A stretch of 47,016 bases of DNA from Microbacterium sp. ACRRU (GTDB lineage Bacteria > Actinomycetota > Actinomycetes > Actinomycetales > Microbacteriaceae): assembly GCF_022346945.1 (NCBI RefSeq), contig NZ_JAKRNI010000023.1:1-47016 (forward strand), in the 5' to 3' direction. Position 1 is the stretch's first letter. Each line of letters opens with the position of its first letter. The notes under the pieces are model-generated. The model searched no databases and was not told where the DNA came from. It saw nothing but the letters and a program-made list of their open reading frames with translations. The position numbers and the translations under genes were made by a program. Positions 1 through 8,816 of the stretch are shown one piece after another.

Positions 1-81
1 CGCCGCCGACACTCCGCTCTCAACTACCTCAGCCCCGCCGACTACGAAGCCCTTCACACCACCGCCGAAATCGCGGCATGA
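1..81 (+). CDS. IS3-family transposase OrfB, C-terminal fragment (cut by window edge)
   Basis: The first 26 codons visible read to a TGA stop. They include the motif HSALNYLSPADYE, which matches the C-terminal end of the DDE (rve) integrase domain in IS3-family OrfB proteins (usually HS.L.Y.SP..YE). The catalytic DDE residues lie upstream, outside the window. Known role of the family: cut-and-paste transposition through a circular intermediate, usually using a frameshifted OrfAB fusion. The family call rests on this short tail alone, so the subgroup cannot be named. Confidence 0.7.
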   Translation, partial: RRRHSALNYLSPADYEALHTTAEIAA

Positions 82-124
82 TCAACAAACAGAACCCGTC
101 CGGAAAAGCGGGTCAAGCTCCTCA
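1..124 (+). mobile_element. 3' end of an IS3-family insertion sequence
   Basis: Only the right end of the element is inside the window. It comprises the last codons of the transposase (stop at 79-81) and about 40 bp of non-coding DNA. That DNA contains a segment (about 93-121) resembling the right terminal repeats of actinobacterial IS3-family elements, with core GTCCGGAAAAGCGGGTCAA. The exact outer end, placed near 121-124, is inferred; the left end and target duplication lie outside. The element abuts the 3' end of the heparinase-like gene without breaking it. Confidence 0.6.
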
Positions 125-146
125 GCGCCTCCGCAGATCGTACCGC

Positions 147-3100
147 CTACGGGGTGCTCGCAGGTTTCAGGACGAAGTCGATATAGGGGCGGTTTCCTGA
201 CTCTTTCGACTGGATGTTCGTCACGAGCTGAGGCGTACTGTCCTGCGTCACTCCCAACGACAAGGAACGCTGCCCGGAATCGATCTGGGAACGCACGTAC
301 TGCGTCAGATCGGCAGCACGATACCCCGCCGTACGATCCACGTTCATCGACGCCACCGTCGAACCGAACGCCGGTCTGTTATTGAACGTGATCCCGCTCT
401 CCGACCACGACCCGGACACCGACTTCACATCCAACCGCACAGTCGAATCCGACGACTCCGTCACACCGGCACTCATCGACAGCACCGCCGACTCGACCTG
501 CCCCTTCACCCCCGACAAGTCAAACGAGAAATACCCCAACCTTGCATACGCCGGATCCGCAGACCCCTTCACCAACACATTCGTCAAAGACCCAAAATTC
601 GACCCCGCAGACCCCCCGCCCTGCACATACGAGTCCGCCGAAGCAAACACACGCAAACGCGTCGGATCCGACACCGACACCGACACGGTGTCACTAACGA
701 CGGTGCCGTTGAACGTCGCTGTGACCGTGACATTCGCTGTGCCGACTTTCAAAGCCGAAACCACGCCATTGGTGTCCACCGAAGCAATCGAAGCGTCGCT
801 CGAACGGAACGAATAAGAAACTTGATCATTAGATATCTTCGCATCCGTCGTCGAGTATGCCGTCACGGACAATGTGGCACTCTCACCCAAATTCAGACCG
901 GGCACAGCCGCGACGTCGATGTTTCGCAACACCCCCGGCGGCACAGCGGGAGCCTCGCGCGTAACGTCGTAGTTGTAGAACTCGACATCCCTAATCGTTG
1001 TGGTCGGATCACCCGGATCTCCATGAACGACCAGTCGCACATACTTCCCGGACGGAGCCGCAGACAACACCACCGTCTGCCACCCCGAGCCCCCCGCATA
1101 GGCACCGTCGTACTGCGTCGTCCATGACCCACCGTCAACGGAAGTCTGCACCTCAAACTTTGTGTTCTTGCGGCTGTTGGCCACCCAATTAATCTTCGCC
1201 GACTTCACCGGCTTCGCCGCGGACAACGTCCACGTGATCGATTGATCACCCGACGTACTCCAAATCGTCTCTGGATTCCCATCGAACGTCGCCGACGGTG
1301 ACCCCGACACCGTCCGTGTCGCCACCGCGCTAGCAACACCCAACGCGGCAGGTTTCAGGACGAAGTCGATATAGGGGCGGTTTCCTGACTCTTTCGACTG
1401 GATGTTCGTCACGAGCTGAGGCGTACTGTCCTGCGTCACTCCCAACGACAAGGAACGCTGCCCGGAATCGATCTGGGAACGCACGTACTGCGTCAGATCG
1501 GCAGCACGATACCCCGCCGTACGATCCACGTTCATCGACGCCACCGTCGAACCGAACGCCGGTCTGTTATTGAACGTGATCCCGCTCTCCGACCACGACC
1601 CGGACACCGACTTCACATCCAACCGCACAGTCGAATCCGACGACTCCGTCACACCGGCACTCATCGACAGCACCGCCGACTCGACCTGCCCCTTCACCCC
1701 CGACAAGTCAAACGAGAAATACCCCAACCTTGCATACGCCGGATCCGCAGACCCCTTCACCAACACATTCGTCAAAGACCCAAAATTCGACCCCGCAGAC
1801 CCCCCGCCCTGCACATACGAGTCCGCCGAAGCAAACACACGCAAACGCGTCGGATCCGACACCGACACGGTACGTGAACGCACGAAAGTAGCGACCCGGT
1901 CAGCCGTCACCACGGCACCGATCGTGGCCGTTCCAACACCCACCGCGACCAAACCGCCAGCCGAGTCGACCGAGGCCACCGCTTCATCGCTGGATACAAC
2001 ACGCGCATCGAAGGCGTCATTGGGCAAAGCGCTACCGTCGCTCCGCCTCGCCGCAACTGAAACAGTGGCAGTCTCATCCCGCGTCATCGAGGCGGGTACT
2101 CCTGACACGGTGGCACTATCCACGATATTCGCTGCTGGAGGGGAAGCGCTCGATGCTCGCTTGTAGGCAAGAATCCGGATTTCGTTGATCGCGGTCCAAG
2201 GGTCGGCATCTCCGGCACCGCGTCCGATCAACCGGACGAACCGTGCCGACGGTCCTTCGTTCAGATCCACCCACTGTGTCCCGGATGGCCCCCTGTAGGC
2301 GCCTTCATATCGCGTTGTCCAGGCGACCCCATCCGCAGAGCTCTGAATGGTGAAGTATGTGAGCTGCCGCGAGTTCGCTCTCCAGTCAATGTCAGCGCCC
2401 TTGATGTCGCGATTGCCCTCCAGCTGCCAGGTGATGGAGTTTTCGGTCCAAGTTGACCAATATGTGTTCGAATTGCCATCGACCGTACTCATCGGCGTGC
2501 CCGCGGTCGTTCGCGTGGCCCACGCCCCGACAACCTCGACTGGGCCGGGATCGAATACGACCGCGTAGCGAGTTACAGTCCCGTCTCCCCCTGTCACCGA
2601 AATCTGTGCGCGGCCGGGAACAGAGGTCGGTTGCTCCACCCTGACGGTCATCCCTGCACCAGCTGTCGCCGCCACCTGGGGAAGAGGGGCGCCCGGGTCT
2701 GCCAGTGTTCGGTACTCGGACACATCGGCACGGAACCCAGGGAGATCAGCTCCGTTGACGGTGATCTTCGTGAGCGCAGGCGGCGTTGCCGGAACACTCC
2801 ATTGCTCAAGGGGAACGGCCGCGGCTGCATCACTTTGTTCGTCCGCGGTCGACTCAAGCGGGGTGAATTGGACGGCAATGGTGGCCCCCGTCCGCGGCGT
2901 TAGGGAAATACCGAGCTTTCTTACATCCCGATTGACGCTCTGAGTCGGTGCCGGAGAAGTCGGCAAAGGAGCTGCCGGCAGATCACTGAACACCCCATCG
3001 GAAGGCGATACGATGCGAGCAAGCACTCGCTTCCCGTTCTCCGAAAGAATTGCCGATCGACCGTCGTCAGCTATGTCCATGGTTGCCCGCGTGTGCATCG

Positions 3101-4748
3101 ACCAAAGCATCTCGCGCGGCGTGGGACTCGTCACCTCGTCTTGGACGAGTACCTGCCGCCGGCTATCGAACAGCCGAACGCCCCGACTCCATGACGTCAC
3201 CCGACCCGCATACAGCGCGGACAGATCGGCGACGGCGAAAGCCTGATCGGGCGAGGACGCCACTCTCGGTGGAGAGGCAGCGGCTTGAGTATTTGCAGCG
3301 TAGGGACTGAATGGGTCAACGACCAACGTGTTCTGACCCTCGGCGCGCGTACGGTAATAGGACCAGCGACCAGTGTCCGTTTGATCGAAATATCCGGGGA
3401 GCGTGTAGTCATCGCGCCCAAGCTGCTCCGACCAAGTCTCGCCGATCATGTCGAGCATGAATGACCCGGCATCAATGCTGTTATGCCCCGTCACGACGTT
3501 GCCCGTCTTCAGAGCGACATACGTTGCCTTCGAATCAGCCCAAGAGGAGCGAAGAGTCGTCACTCCCGCTGTCTCGAATGTGGCATCCAATGGCGTGCCG
3601 CCTGCTGTTGGCGTCGTCCGAGGCGACGCAGAGTCCAGCCACAGTAGCCGCATCGCGGGAAGGCCAGTCGTTGGAGCCGAGACACCTGTGTTACGAATCA
3701 CTGGGTCGTCGGCCATGTCCGCGAGCGCCAGGTAGTTTGAGGCGGACGCGGATGCCTGATCGGAATCTCCAAAATTGAAGACACGCCCGGTGGGACCGGT
3801 CAGATGCAGAGGGAAATTGCCTGACGCTCTCAGTCCTGGCGTGATGAGCCCCTGATCGGAGCCGGTAGCGAGCTGGAGACTCTTCAGTGCAGGTATCAAA
3901 TTCTGCGTTGCATACCCCCAATACAGCAGACCTTCGGGATAGCCGCCGGACTGACCAAACCCCGAGACACCGATGCGCAGGCTCTCGACAGCTTTCGACA
4001 ACACGTCGTTAGAAACAGTGGAATTGACGTCGGCCACGGCCAGCGCACCGAGAATCATTCCGGAGTTGCTCACGATGTTCCAGTTGTTGGTCCCAACCGC
4101 CCAGTTTCCGCCATAACGATATGGCCCGGACGAGGTCGCCGGCGCGGCATACACCGATAGTGATGGCTTCAGACCCTTGTCCACGATCGCTCGCTCGATC
4201 GTGGAGCGGCGGGCGGAAGTCCAGTATGAGTAACCCCAATCCAGAGCTATAGCAGAGGCATGAGTGATCTCAGCCGTGTCAAGAAAGTGATCGGGATTCC
4301 AATCGGGGAAGGCCGCGACGTCATTTACGTCCGTCCATAGTCGTTCGATGTAGCGCGTGTCGTCCGTCAACCGCCACGTCAAAGCCAGCGTGTAACTCCG
4401 CTCGACAAGAGCTTGGGGCACGCTGGTGAGCCGAATCCCGTCATCCTTCTTGTACGACAGGCGGGGCCCATTGAGTAACTCATCCGCGCGCCGCTTGAGG
4501 GCAGCGAACGCGGACGCCGCTTCGCCTGATTTAATCTCCTGCCGGAGAGACTGGAACTTTGACGCTGCCTCGACGAGCCGAGGATGACTCGCCGAGATTT
4601 CCCAGGCCGCGGCGGAGGCCGTCGAGGGACTTGTGACCCCGACGGCGACCGAAACGAGTGTCGCGAGCGCAACGGACAATACGCGCAGCACACCGCGACG
4701 AGCCTTCGTTCTCAGGCCTGCTGCGCTGGGGGTTGCGTAAGCACTCAA
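147..4748 (-). CDS. Secreted heparinase II/III-like polysaccharide lyase with discoidin, Ig-like and DNRLRE repeats
   Basis: About 1,533 aa. The TTG at 4748 is chosen because AAGGAAGG sits 8 nt upstream and a Sec signal follows directly (RR, hydrophobic VLSVALATLVSVAVGV, then STASAA). An in-frame ATG at 4826 lacks a ribosome site. Order, as seen: heparinase-like alpha/alpha barrel and beta sheet domain (about 45-660; the ETWSEQLGRDDY and YYRTRAEGQNTLVVD stretches resemble heparinase II/III C-terminal domains); discoidin-like (about 733-859); Ig-like BIG2 (876-960); DNRLRE (960-1133); second discoidin-like (1134-1254); second BIG2 (1272-1353); second DNRLRE (1356-1529). The family cleaves acidic polysaccharides by beta-elimination; the C-terminal modules probably bind glycan. 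Its neighbourhood (Wzz/BY-kinase) suggests it acts on the cell's own exopolysaccharide, which is inference. The two DNRLRE copies are identical in DNA although the discoidin-like copies have diverged. Base composition is less GC-rich than the operons to the right. Confidence 0.8.
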   Translation of the reverse strand: MSAYATPSAAGLRTKARRGVLRVLSVALATLVSVAVGVTSPSTASAAAWEISASHPRLVEAASKFQSLRQEIKSGEAASAFAALKRRADELLNGPRLSYKKDDGIRLTSVPQALVERSYTLALTWRLTDDTRYIERLWTDVNDVAAFPDWNPDHFLDTAEITHASAIALDWGYSYWTSARRSTIERAIVDKGLKPSLSVYAAPATSSGPYRYGGNWAVGTNNWNIVSNSGMILGALAVADVNSTVSNDVLSKAVESLRIGVSGFGQSGGYPEGLLYWGYATQNLIPALKSLQLATGSDQGLITPGLRASGNFPLHLTGPTGRVFNFGDSDQASASASNYLALADMADDPVIRNTGVSAPTTGLPAMRLLWLDSASPRTTPTAGGTPLDATFETAGVTTLRSSWADSKATYVALKTGNVVTGHNSIDAGSFMLDMIGETWSEQLGRDDYTLPGYFDQTDTGRWSYYRTRAEGQNTLVVDPFSPYAANTQAAASPPRVASSPDQAFAVADLSALYAGRVTSWSRGVRLFDSRRQVLVQDEVTSPTPREMLWSMHTRATMDIADDGRSAILSENGKRVLARIVSPSDGVFSDLPAAPLPTSPAPTQSVNRDVRKLGISLTPRTGATIAVQFTPLESTADEQSDAAAAVPLEQWSVPATPPALTKITVNGADLPGFRADVSEYRTLADPGAPLPQVAATAGAGMTVRVEQPTSVPGRAQISVTGGDGTVTRYAVVFDPGPVEVVGAWATRTTAGTPMSTVDGNSNTYWSTWTENSITWQLEGNRDIKGADIDWRANSRQLTYFTIQSSADGVAWTTRYEGAYRGPSGTQWVDLNEGPSARFVRLIGRGAGDADPWTAINEIRILAYKRASSASPPAANIVDSATVSGVPASMTRDETATVSVAARRSDGSALPNDAFDARVVSSDEAVASVDSAGGLVAVGVGTATIGAVVTADRVATFVRSRTVSVSDPTRLRVFASADSYVQGGGSAGSNFGSLTNVLVKGSADPAYARLGYFSFDLSGVKGQVESAVLSMSAGVTESSDSTVRLDVKSVSGSWSESGITFNNRPAFGSTVASMNVDRTAGYRAADLTQYVRSQIDSGQRSLSLGVTQDSTPQLVTNIQSKESGNRPYIDFVLKPAALGVASAVATRTVSGSPSATFDGNPETIWSTSGDQSITWTLSAAKPVKSAKINWVANSRKNTKFEVQTSVDGGSWTTQYDGAYAGGSGWQTVVLSAAPSGKYVRLVVHGDPGDPTTTIRDVEFYNYDVTREAPAVPPGVLRNIDVAAVPGLNLGESATLSVTAYSTTDAKISNDQVSYSFRSSDASIASVDTNGVVSALKVGTANVTVTATFNGTVVSDTVSVSVSDPTRLRVFASADSYVQGGGSAGSNFGSLTNVLVKGSADPAYARLGYFSFDLSGVKGQVESAVLSMSAGVTESSDSTVRLDVKSVSGSWSESGITFNNRPAFGSTVASMNVDRTAGYRAADLTQYVRSQIDSGQRSLSLGVTQDSTPQLVTNIQSKESGNRPYIDFVLKPASTP
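160..680. repeat. Direct repeat copy A, 521 bp, encodes C-terminal DNRLRE domain
   Basis: This stretch is identical by eye to 1348-1868 at a constant offset of 1,188 bp. Identity stops abruptly at both ends: 159 differs from 1347, and 681 from 1869. It encodes the last DNRLRE domain of the heparinase-like protein. Confidence 0.9.
1348..1868. repeat. Direct repeat copy B, 521 bp, encodes internal DNRLRE domain
   Basis: Second copy of the 521-bp perfect direct repeat, in the same orientation as 160-680, inside the same reading frame. The 667 bp between the copies encode a discoidin-like and an Ig-like domain. Recombination between the copies would delete or duplicate exactly 396 codons in frame. 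Confidence 0.9.
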
Positions 4749-5344
4749 TGGCCAGCCCTTCCTTGCCGGGTCCGACGTGACGGCGCAGCGATCACCTCCA
4801 GGAGTAGATTGCATCCATGCGAGCATTCGTCCGGGGGGAGGACAGATGGCACACGGCTGGTCATTCTCTTCCGAAGAATGGTTTTCCGAGCTGCCCTTAG
4901 ATTCTCAGCCATTGAACGCTGCAACGCCACCCCTCAATTTTCCTCGACTCCGGAAAAGGGCTCGGAGCGAAAATCGCTATCAGACGAGGACCGACGTCGC
5001 TGCCATCTCGACCTAGGTGCGCCATCTCAGAGCGTCACGACCGGACTGGCTCCGCCGACTGGACGACGTGATTCATGGTTCCCGCGCTCGGGGAGAGGGC
5101 ATGGGGTGTGAGCATGGTTCGAACGTGAGTGGGTGACGATAAGACCAGGCATCCTCGTGGAGACGCCCGATTCGCTGAATGCAGTGGGCAACCCGGGCAA
5201 CGAGACGGCCGGCTTGGCGCCTGCAGAGAGCGCCACGGGGCGGCCTCTCTTACCTCAAACGATCGTGGCTAAGGCGATCCGCGGAAGCGCATGCCGACCG
5301 GGCCCCACGCGATCAATACGGTTCTCCTGGGATACTCTCGATCC
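4749..5344. other. Intergenic stretch without a convincing gene
   Basis: About 600 bp between two minus-strand genes. Open frames exist on both strands, but none has a ribosome site, recognisable motif or sensible composition. The part next to the heparinase-like gene holds that gene's probable leader and a weak promoter candidate (4896-4924). A short hairpin (CATTCT...AGAATG, about 4862-4880) lies in the leader. Nothing is recognised between about 4930 and 5344. Confidence 0.5.
4896..4924 (-). promoter_or_regulatory. Candidate promoter of the heparinase-like gene
   Basis: Read on the minus strand: TTGCAG (4919-4924), a 17-nt spacer, then TCTAAG (4896-4901). Each hexamer matches 4 of 6 consensus bases. 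Transcription would start near 4889, giving a leader of about 140 nt before the TTG at 4748. This is a weak, purely sequence-based call. Confidence 0.3.
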
Positions 5345-6634
5345 TCACGAGTTCAGCGCAGGAAGCTGGATCTCAACGCCACCCGGATCGCTCGTGTCAG
5401 ATGAAGGCGAGGGGTCGGGTTCTGGAGTCTGCGGCGGAGAAGTCGATTCGGGCTGTGCCGGCGGATCGGTGGTCGGCGTGGACTGCTCCGGTGTCGCGCG
5501 CGGCGAGGTATATCTGGGGGTAACAGGTGACCCGTCGATCGTCTTTTCGCGGTCAAGGAGAACGCGATCGTCCTCGACCGATAGCTCTGCGAGAGCCGCG
5601 GCCAGATCGCGTATCTCAGGGATACCGTCCCTGCCGGCTGCCCTCGCGTCCCGCAAACGGGTCATCGCCGCAGACACCGCATCCCTGAATGGGGCGCTGG
5701 CCACGGACTCCTCAACTCGAGTCGTGGCCACAGCGCCAAGGCTCTCCGCGACCCTGCCCAGTGCCGCCGTTAAGACGGAGTACGCCGTCGAAATGTCTGA
5801 CCGAGCATCGCGCACATCCACGATCAAGTCAGTTACTGCGTTCTGCTTCCTCCGTACCCCGTCGATAGCACGGGCCACCTCTTCGACGGAGTTCTCTTCG
5901 ATTGCGGCGCGACTGTAGTCCGGAATGGTGGTTCGGATCGGCTCGGACGCTACTTGTAGAACGAGATCGCGCGCGGCCTGCGCATCGGCTATCGCTCCAG
6001 AATCGACCGTTCCGGGAAGACTAACGAGCACGTCTGCAGCCGCCTGAGCAGACTCGAGAGCCTGGCCACGCATCGACTCGTATAGAGCGGAGGCGGACTC
6101 CGCCTGACTCGTCGTCATCTGGAGTTGAGCCTCACGCTCTTGCAAGGTGACCATCGCGTTGTGAGCAGGGTTTGTTGCCGCACGCTCAACGAAGGCGACC
6201 CAGCCAACGGCGACCAAGGCCACGACTGCGAGACCAGCCAAGCCCACGCTCAGGAGATCGGCGACGCGCGCTTTCCCGCGAGGGAACGGTGGGCGCTGCC
6301 TCGCGTATGTCTGGGCGGGATCAATCCAACTTTCGTCCCCAGATCGTGAGTCGGAGAGCCCGACGAGCGCGATGAGATCAGCTGAATCGTGTGATCGTTC
6401 CGTGACAGCCAACGTTTCGTTTCGGTCGGAAGCGGCGCGAGACTCGGTCATCGTGGGCGCCGGCGTGGCGTCGTCGACCAGGATGCGCAGGTCCTCAGCG
6501 CGGCGGTGACGACGCGAATTGAACGAATGCGCACCCGCTTCCGTCGAGCGTGCGAGGCCTCGAGCCGAGTCGCGGCCCCTGGGAACATCTGGAGCCCCCT
6601 CCAAGCTGGCGAAGAGACGCTCTAGCTCGTTCAA
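5345..6634 (-). CDS. Membrane-anchored protein of unknown function with helical ectodomain and Pro-rich tail
   Basis: Not recognised. About 429 aa from a TTG at 6634, preceded at 5 nt by a perfect AAGGAG; a GTG five codons upstream lacks such a site. Seen in order: about 120 polar residues, cytosolic if the topology is as inferred; one hydrophobic segment (LLSVGLAGLAVVALVAVGWVAF, about residues 125-147); a long Ala/Glu/Arg-rich helical region (about 160-375), probably coiled coil; then a Pro/Thr/Ser-rich tail ending in GGVEIQLPALNS with no sortase signal. It lies between the heparinase-like gene and the divergent Wzz/BY-kinase gene, so a role at the envelope or in polysaccharide export is plausible but only by position. 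The large plus-strand frame opposite is a shadow. Confidence 0.65.
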   Translation of the reverse strand: MNELERLFASLEGAPDVPRGRDSARGLARSTEAGAHSFNSRRHRRAEDLRILVDDATPAPTMTESRAASDRNETLAVTERSHDSADLIALVGLSDSRSGDESWIDPAQTYARQRPPFPRGKARVADLLSVGLAGLAVVALVAVGWVAFVERAATNPAHNAMVTLQEREAQLQMTTSQAESASALYESMRGQALESAQAAADVLVSLPGTVDSGAIADAQAARDLVLQVASEPIRTTIPDYSRAAIEENSVEEVARAIDGVRRKQNAVTDLIVDVRDARSDISTAYSVLTAALGRVAESLGAVATTRVEESVASAPFRDAVSAAMTRLRDARAAGRDGIPEIRDLAAALAELSVEDDRVLLDREKTIDGSPVTPRYTSPRATPEQSTPTTDPPAQPESTSPPQTPEPDPSPSSDTSDPGGVEIQLPALNS

Positions 6635-6786
6635 GGCTTCTCCTTGCACCGTATACGGGACGGTTCTGCGAATGTCGTACGCTGATGAAGGTCGCTATGC
6701 GAGGCGCGGGTGGGTTGGGAAAAGGATAATCTTCTTCTCGCTATCTCGCGGACGGCTGTGACTGTGGATCGGCGAATGGATGAGGC

Positions 6787-8211
6787 GTGGAACTGAGCAA
6801 CTATCTTCGGATCCTGCATCGCGACTGGATTCTCATCGTTGCTCTGACGCTCCTCGGCGGTGCGGGCGCGTACGGGTTCTCGCTCACACAGACGCCAACT
6901 TACGAGGCCAACACGCAGTTGTACGTCTCGGTCCGTTCAGACAACTCGGGCGTCAGCGAACTCGCGCAGGGCACCACTTTTGCGCGACAGGCTGTCGTGA
7001 GCTTCGTCGATGTGGTGGACAGCGCGGTCGTTCTCGATCGTGTGATCAACGATCTTGACCTGGACACGACCGCGCAGGAGCTCGCCCGCTCGGTGAGTGC
7101 TTCGTCTCCCACGAACTCGGTCATCATCTCGATCAGCGTTTCGGACGCAAGCGCAGAGACTGCTGCCTCGATCGCGAACTCCATCGGTACAAATTTTGCC
7201 GATGTCGTCGTCAATAGCCTTGAGAAGCCGGAGGGCGATACGGCGAGCCTCGTGCGGATCGAGACCATCGAGCCCGCCCTCGTACCCCTCTCACCGTCTT
7301 CTCCCCACACCGTCCTCAATGTGATTCTGGGAGTCGTTGTTGGACTGGGCCTCGGCGTCGCCTTCGCGCTACTGCGATCTATTCTGGACACCCGTATCCA
7401 TGGGCTACACGACATAGAGGCTGCGACCGACGCGCCAGTGCTCGGCGGCATTGCGCTCGATCCTGACGCCCGGAAGCGCCCGCTCATCGTCCATGCCGAT
7501 CCGCGAAATCCGCGGGCTGAGTCGTTCCGGAGCCTCCGCACCAACCTCCAGTTCATCGATGTGGACGGATCCTCTCGATCATTCGTCGTCACCAGCGCCG
7601 GACCAGGTGAAGGCAAGTCCACCACTACGGCAAACCTCGCTATCGCCTTGGCGGAGACGGGTGCGCGCGTCGCGCTGGTCGATGGAGATCTGCGGCTGCC
7701 ACGCGTTGCCGACTACATGGGACTGGAGGGTGGCGTTGGGCTGACTGACGTGCTCATCGGTCGCGCAGAACTCGTCGACGTACTGCAGCAGTGGGGTACC
7801 GGAAAGCTTTTCGTCCTACCCTCCGGACGGATCCCGCCAAATCCGTCCGAACTCCTCGGCAGCCATGCCATGCAGAGAACATTGGAGGCCCTCGCTGAAG
7901 CGTTCGATTACGTCCTCGTGGACGCACCACCACTTCTCCTGGTAACGGATGCGGCAGTAGTGTCCCGGTTCACCAGCGGTGTACTGGTCGTTGCGGCCTC
8001 CGGGAGCACGAAGAAGCCACACCTGGCGGCCGCCGTGGAGAAGCTGGATGCGATCGGAAGTCGGCTATTCGGCGTGATCGTGACGATGCTTCCCACGAAG
8101 GGACCGGACAGCTACAGCTACGGAGCCTACTCGTATAGCGCCGCAGCGAATGAGGTGCCCGACACCTCCAAGGACGAGCGCCGTTCCCGCCGACAGCGGG
8201 ATGCGAAATGA
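6787..8211 (+). CDS. Polysaccharide chain-length regulator fused to BY-type tyrosine kinase (Wzz-CpsD type)
   Basis: 474 aa from GTG at 6787 (weak GGATGAGG site). Wzz domain at the N terminus with transmembrane segments near residues 14-33 and 178-198 enclosing an extracellular loop. The cytosolic kinase domain has Walker A GPGEGKSTT (about 272-280), Walker A' ALVDGDLRLP (about 297-306) and Walker B VLVDAPP (about 376-382). A tyrosine cluster, SYSYGAYSYS (about 442-451), is the usual autophosphorylation site. Known role of the family: controls polymerisation and export of capsule or exopolysaccharide through cycles of Tyr phosphorylation and oligomerisation. The next gene overlaps by 4 nt (ATGA) and encodes the matching phosphatase. 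Both halves being in one polypeptide is the common actinobacterial form. Confidence 0.92.
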   Translation: MELSNYLRILHRDWILIVALTLLGGAGAYGFSLTQTPTYEANTQLYVSVRSDNSGVSELAQGTTFARQAVVSFVDVVDSAVVLDRVINDLDLDTTAQELARSVSASSPTNSVIISISVSDASAETAASIANSIGTNFADVVVNSLEKPEGDTASLVRIETIEPALVPLSPSSPHTVLNVILGVVVGLGLGVAFALLRSILDTRIHGLHDIEAATDAPVLGGIALDPDARKRPLIVHADPRNPRAESFRSLRTNLQFIDVDGSSRSFVVTSAGPGEGKSTTTANLAIALAETGARVALVDGDLRLPRVADYMGLEGGVGLTDVLIGRAELVDVLQQWGTGKLFVLPSGRIPPNPSELLGSHAMQRTLEALAEAFDYVLVDAPPLLLVTDAAVVSRFTSGVLVVAASGSTKKPHLAAAVEKLDAIGSRLFGVIVTMLPTKGPDSYSYGAYSYSAAANEVPDTSKDERRSRRQRDAK

Positions 8212-8816
8212 CTTTCCACATCCTTTCGGTCTGCACCGGTAACGTCTGCCGATCGCCTATCGCGGAACGCCTAATCGCCGAGGCGATGCGATCTGAAGAT
8301 GTTGCAGTGGAGAGTGCAGGCATCGGCGCGCTCGTAGGCAGCGGCGTTCCAGAGCCCGCGCTGAGGCTGGCCGAGGATCACGGGGTGACGGTCACTCAGC
8401 ACACAGCGCGGCAAGTCGACATGGACATGCTCCGTCGCGCGGACCTCGTTCTCGGGATGGCCCGCGAACACCGTCGTCATCTGGCCGAGATGATGCCCGC
8501 GGTCACAAGACGAGCATTCACGCTGAGGGAATTCGCTCGCTTGACGGACGCGTCGGAAGTCCATTTGCCGAACGCGGTAGCCGAGGCTGGTGCGACGACC
8601 GCAACCGCGGCGATGAAGGCCGCTGTGGCTCTAGCGGCATCACTGAGAGGGACGATAGCGCCCCCAGCCGACGTGTCAGAGTTCGACGTCGTAGACCCCT
8701 ATCGACAGTCTGACGACGTTTATCGCCGGTCGATGAGCGAAATCGTTCCCGCAGCCGACCGCGTAGCGCATTATCTGATCTCTGCGGCGCGTTCCGCGTC
8801 GCACTCAGCCCAATAG
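8208..8816 (+). CDS. Low-molecular-weight protein-tyrosine phosphatase
   Basis: 202 aa, ATG overlapping the kinase stop by 4 nt, so probably translationally coupled. The N terminus carries the P-loop CTGNVCRS, that is C(X)5R with nucleophile Cys9 and Arg15. The general-acid Asp lies in the D-loop DPY (about residue 163). These are the hallmarks of the Wzb/PtpA class. Known role of the family: removes phosphate from the Tyr-rich tail of the cognate BY-kinase, resetting polysaccharide synthesis. It is longer than the usual 145-165 aa, with extra sequence in the middle (about 110-155). Its 3' end overlaps a possible minus-strand small ORF. Confidence 0.9.
   Translation: MTFHILSVCTGNVCRSPIAERLIAEAMRSEDVAVESAGIGALVGSGVPEPALRLAEDHGVTVTQHTARQVDMDMLRRADLVLGMAREHRRHLAEMMPAVTRRAFTLREFARLTDASEVHLPNAVAEAGATTATAAMKAAVALAASLRGTIAPPADVSEFDVVDPYRQSDDVYRRSMSEIVPAADRVAHYLISAARSASHSAQ

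Noticed and set aside
382..2166. Two plus-strand frames sharing about 100 identical N-terminal residues
   Set aside because: They are the antisense image of the 521-bp direct repeat in the heparinase-like gene, not genes.
4749..5344. Possible gene in the gap left of the membrane-anchored protein
   Set aside because: Frames are short or lack ribosome sites and plausible composition; nothing recognisable on either strand.
5133..5918. Plus-strand 261-codon frame
   Set aside because: It is antisense to the membrane-anchored protein gene (5345-6634), rich in Ser/Arg/Ala, without start signals. The minus-strand gene has a signal-like segment and AAGGAG.
6649..6658. 10-bp palindrome CCGTATACGG as an operator
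   Set aside because: Too short and single; it also overlaps a weak -10-like sequence. Not enough to call a regulatory site.
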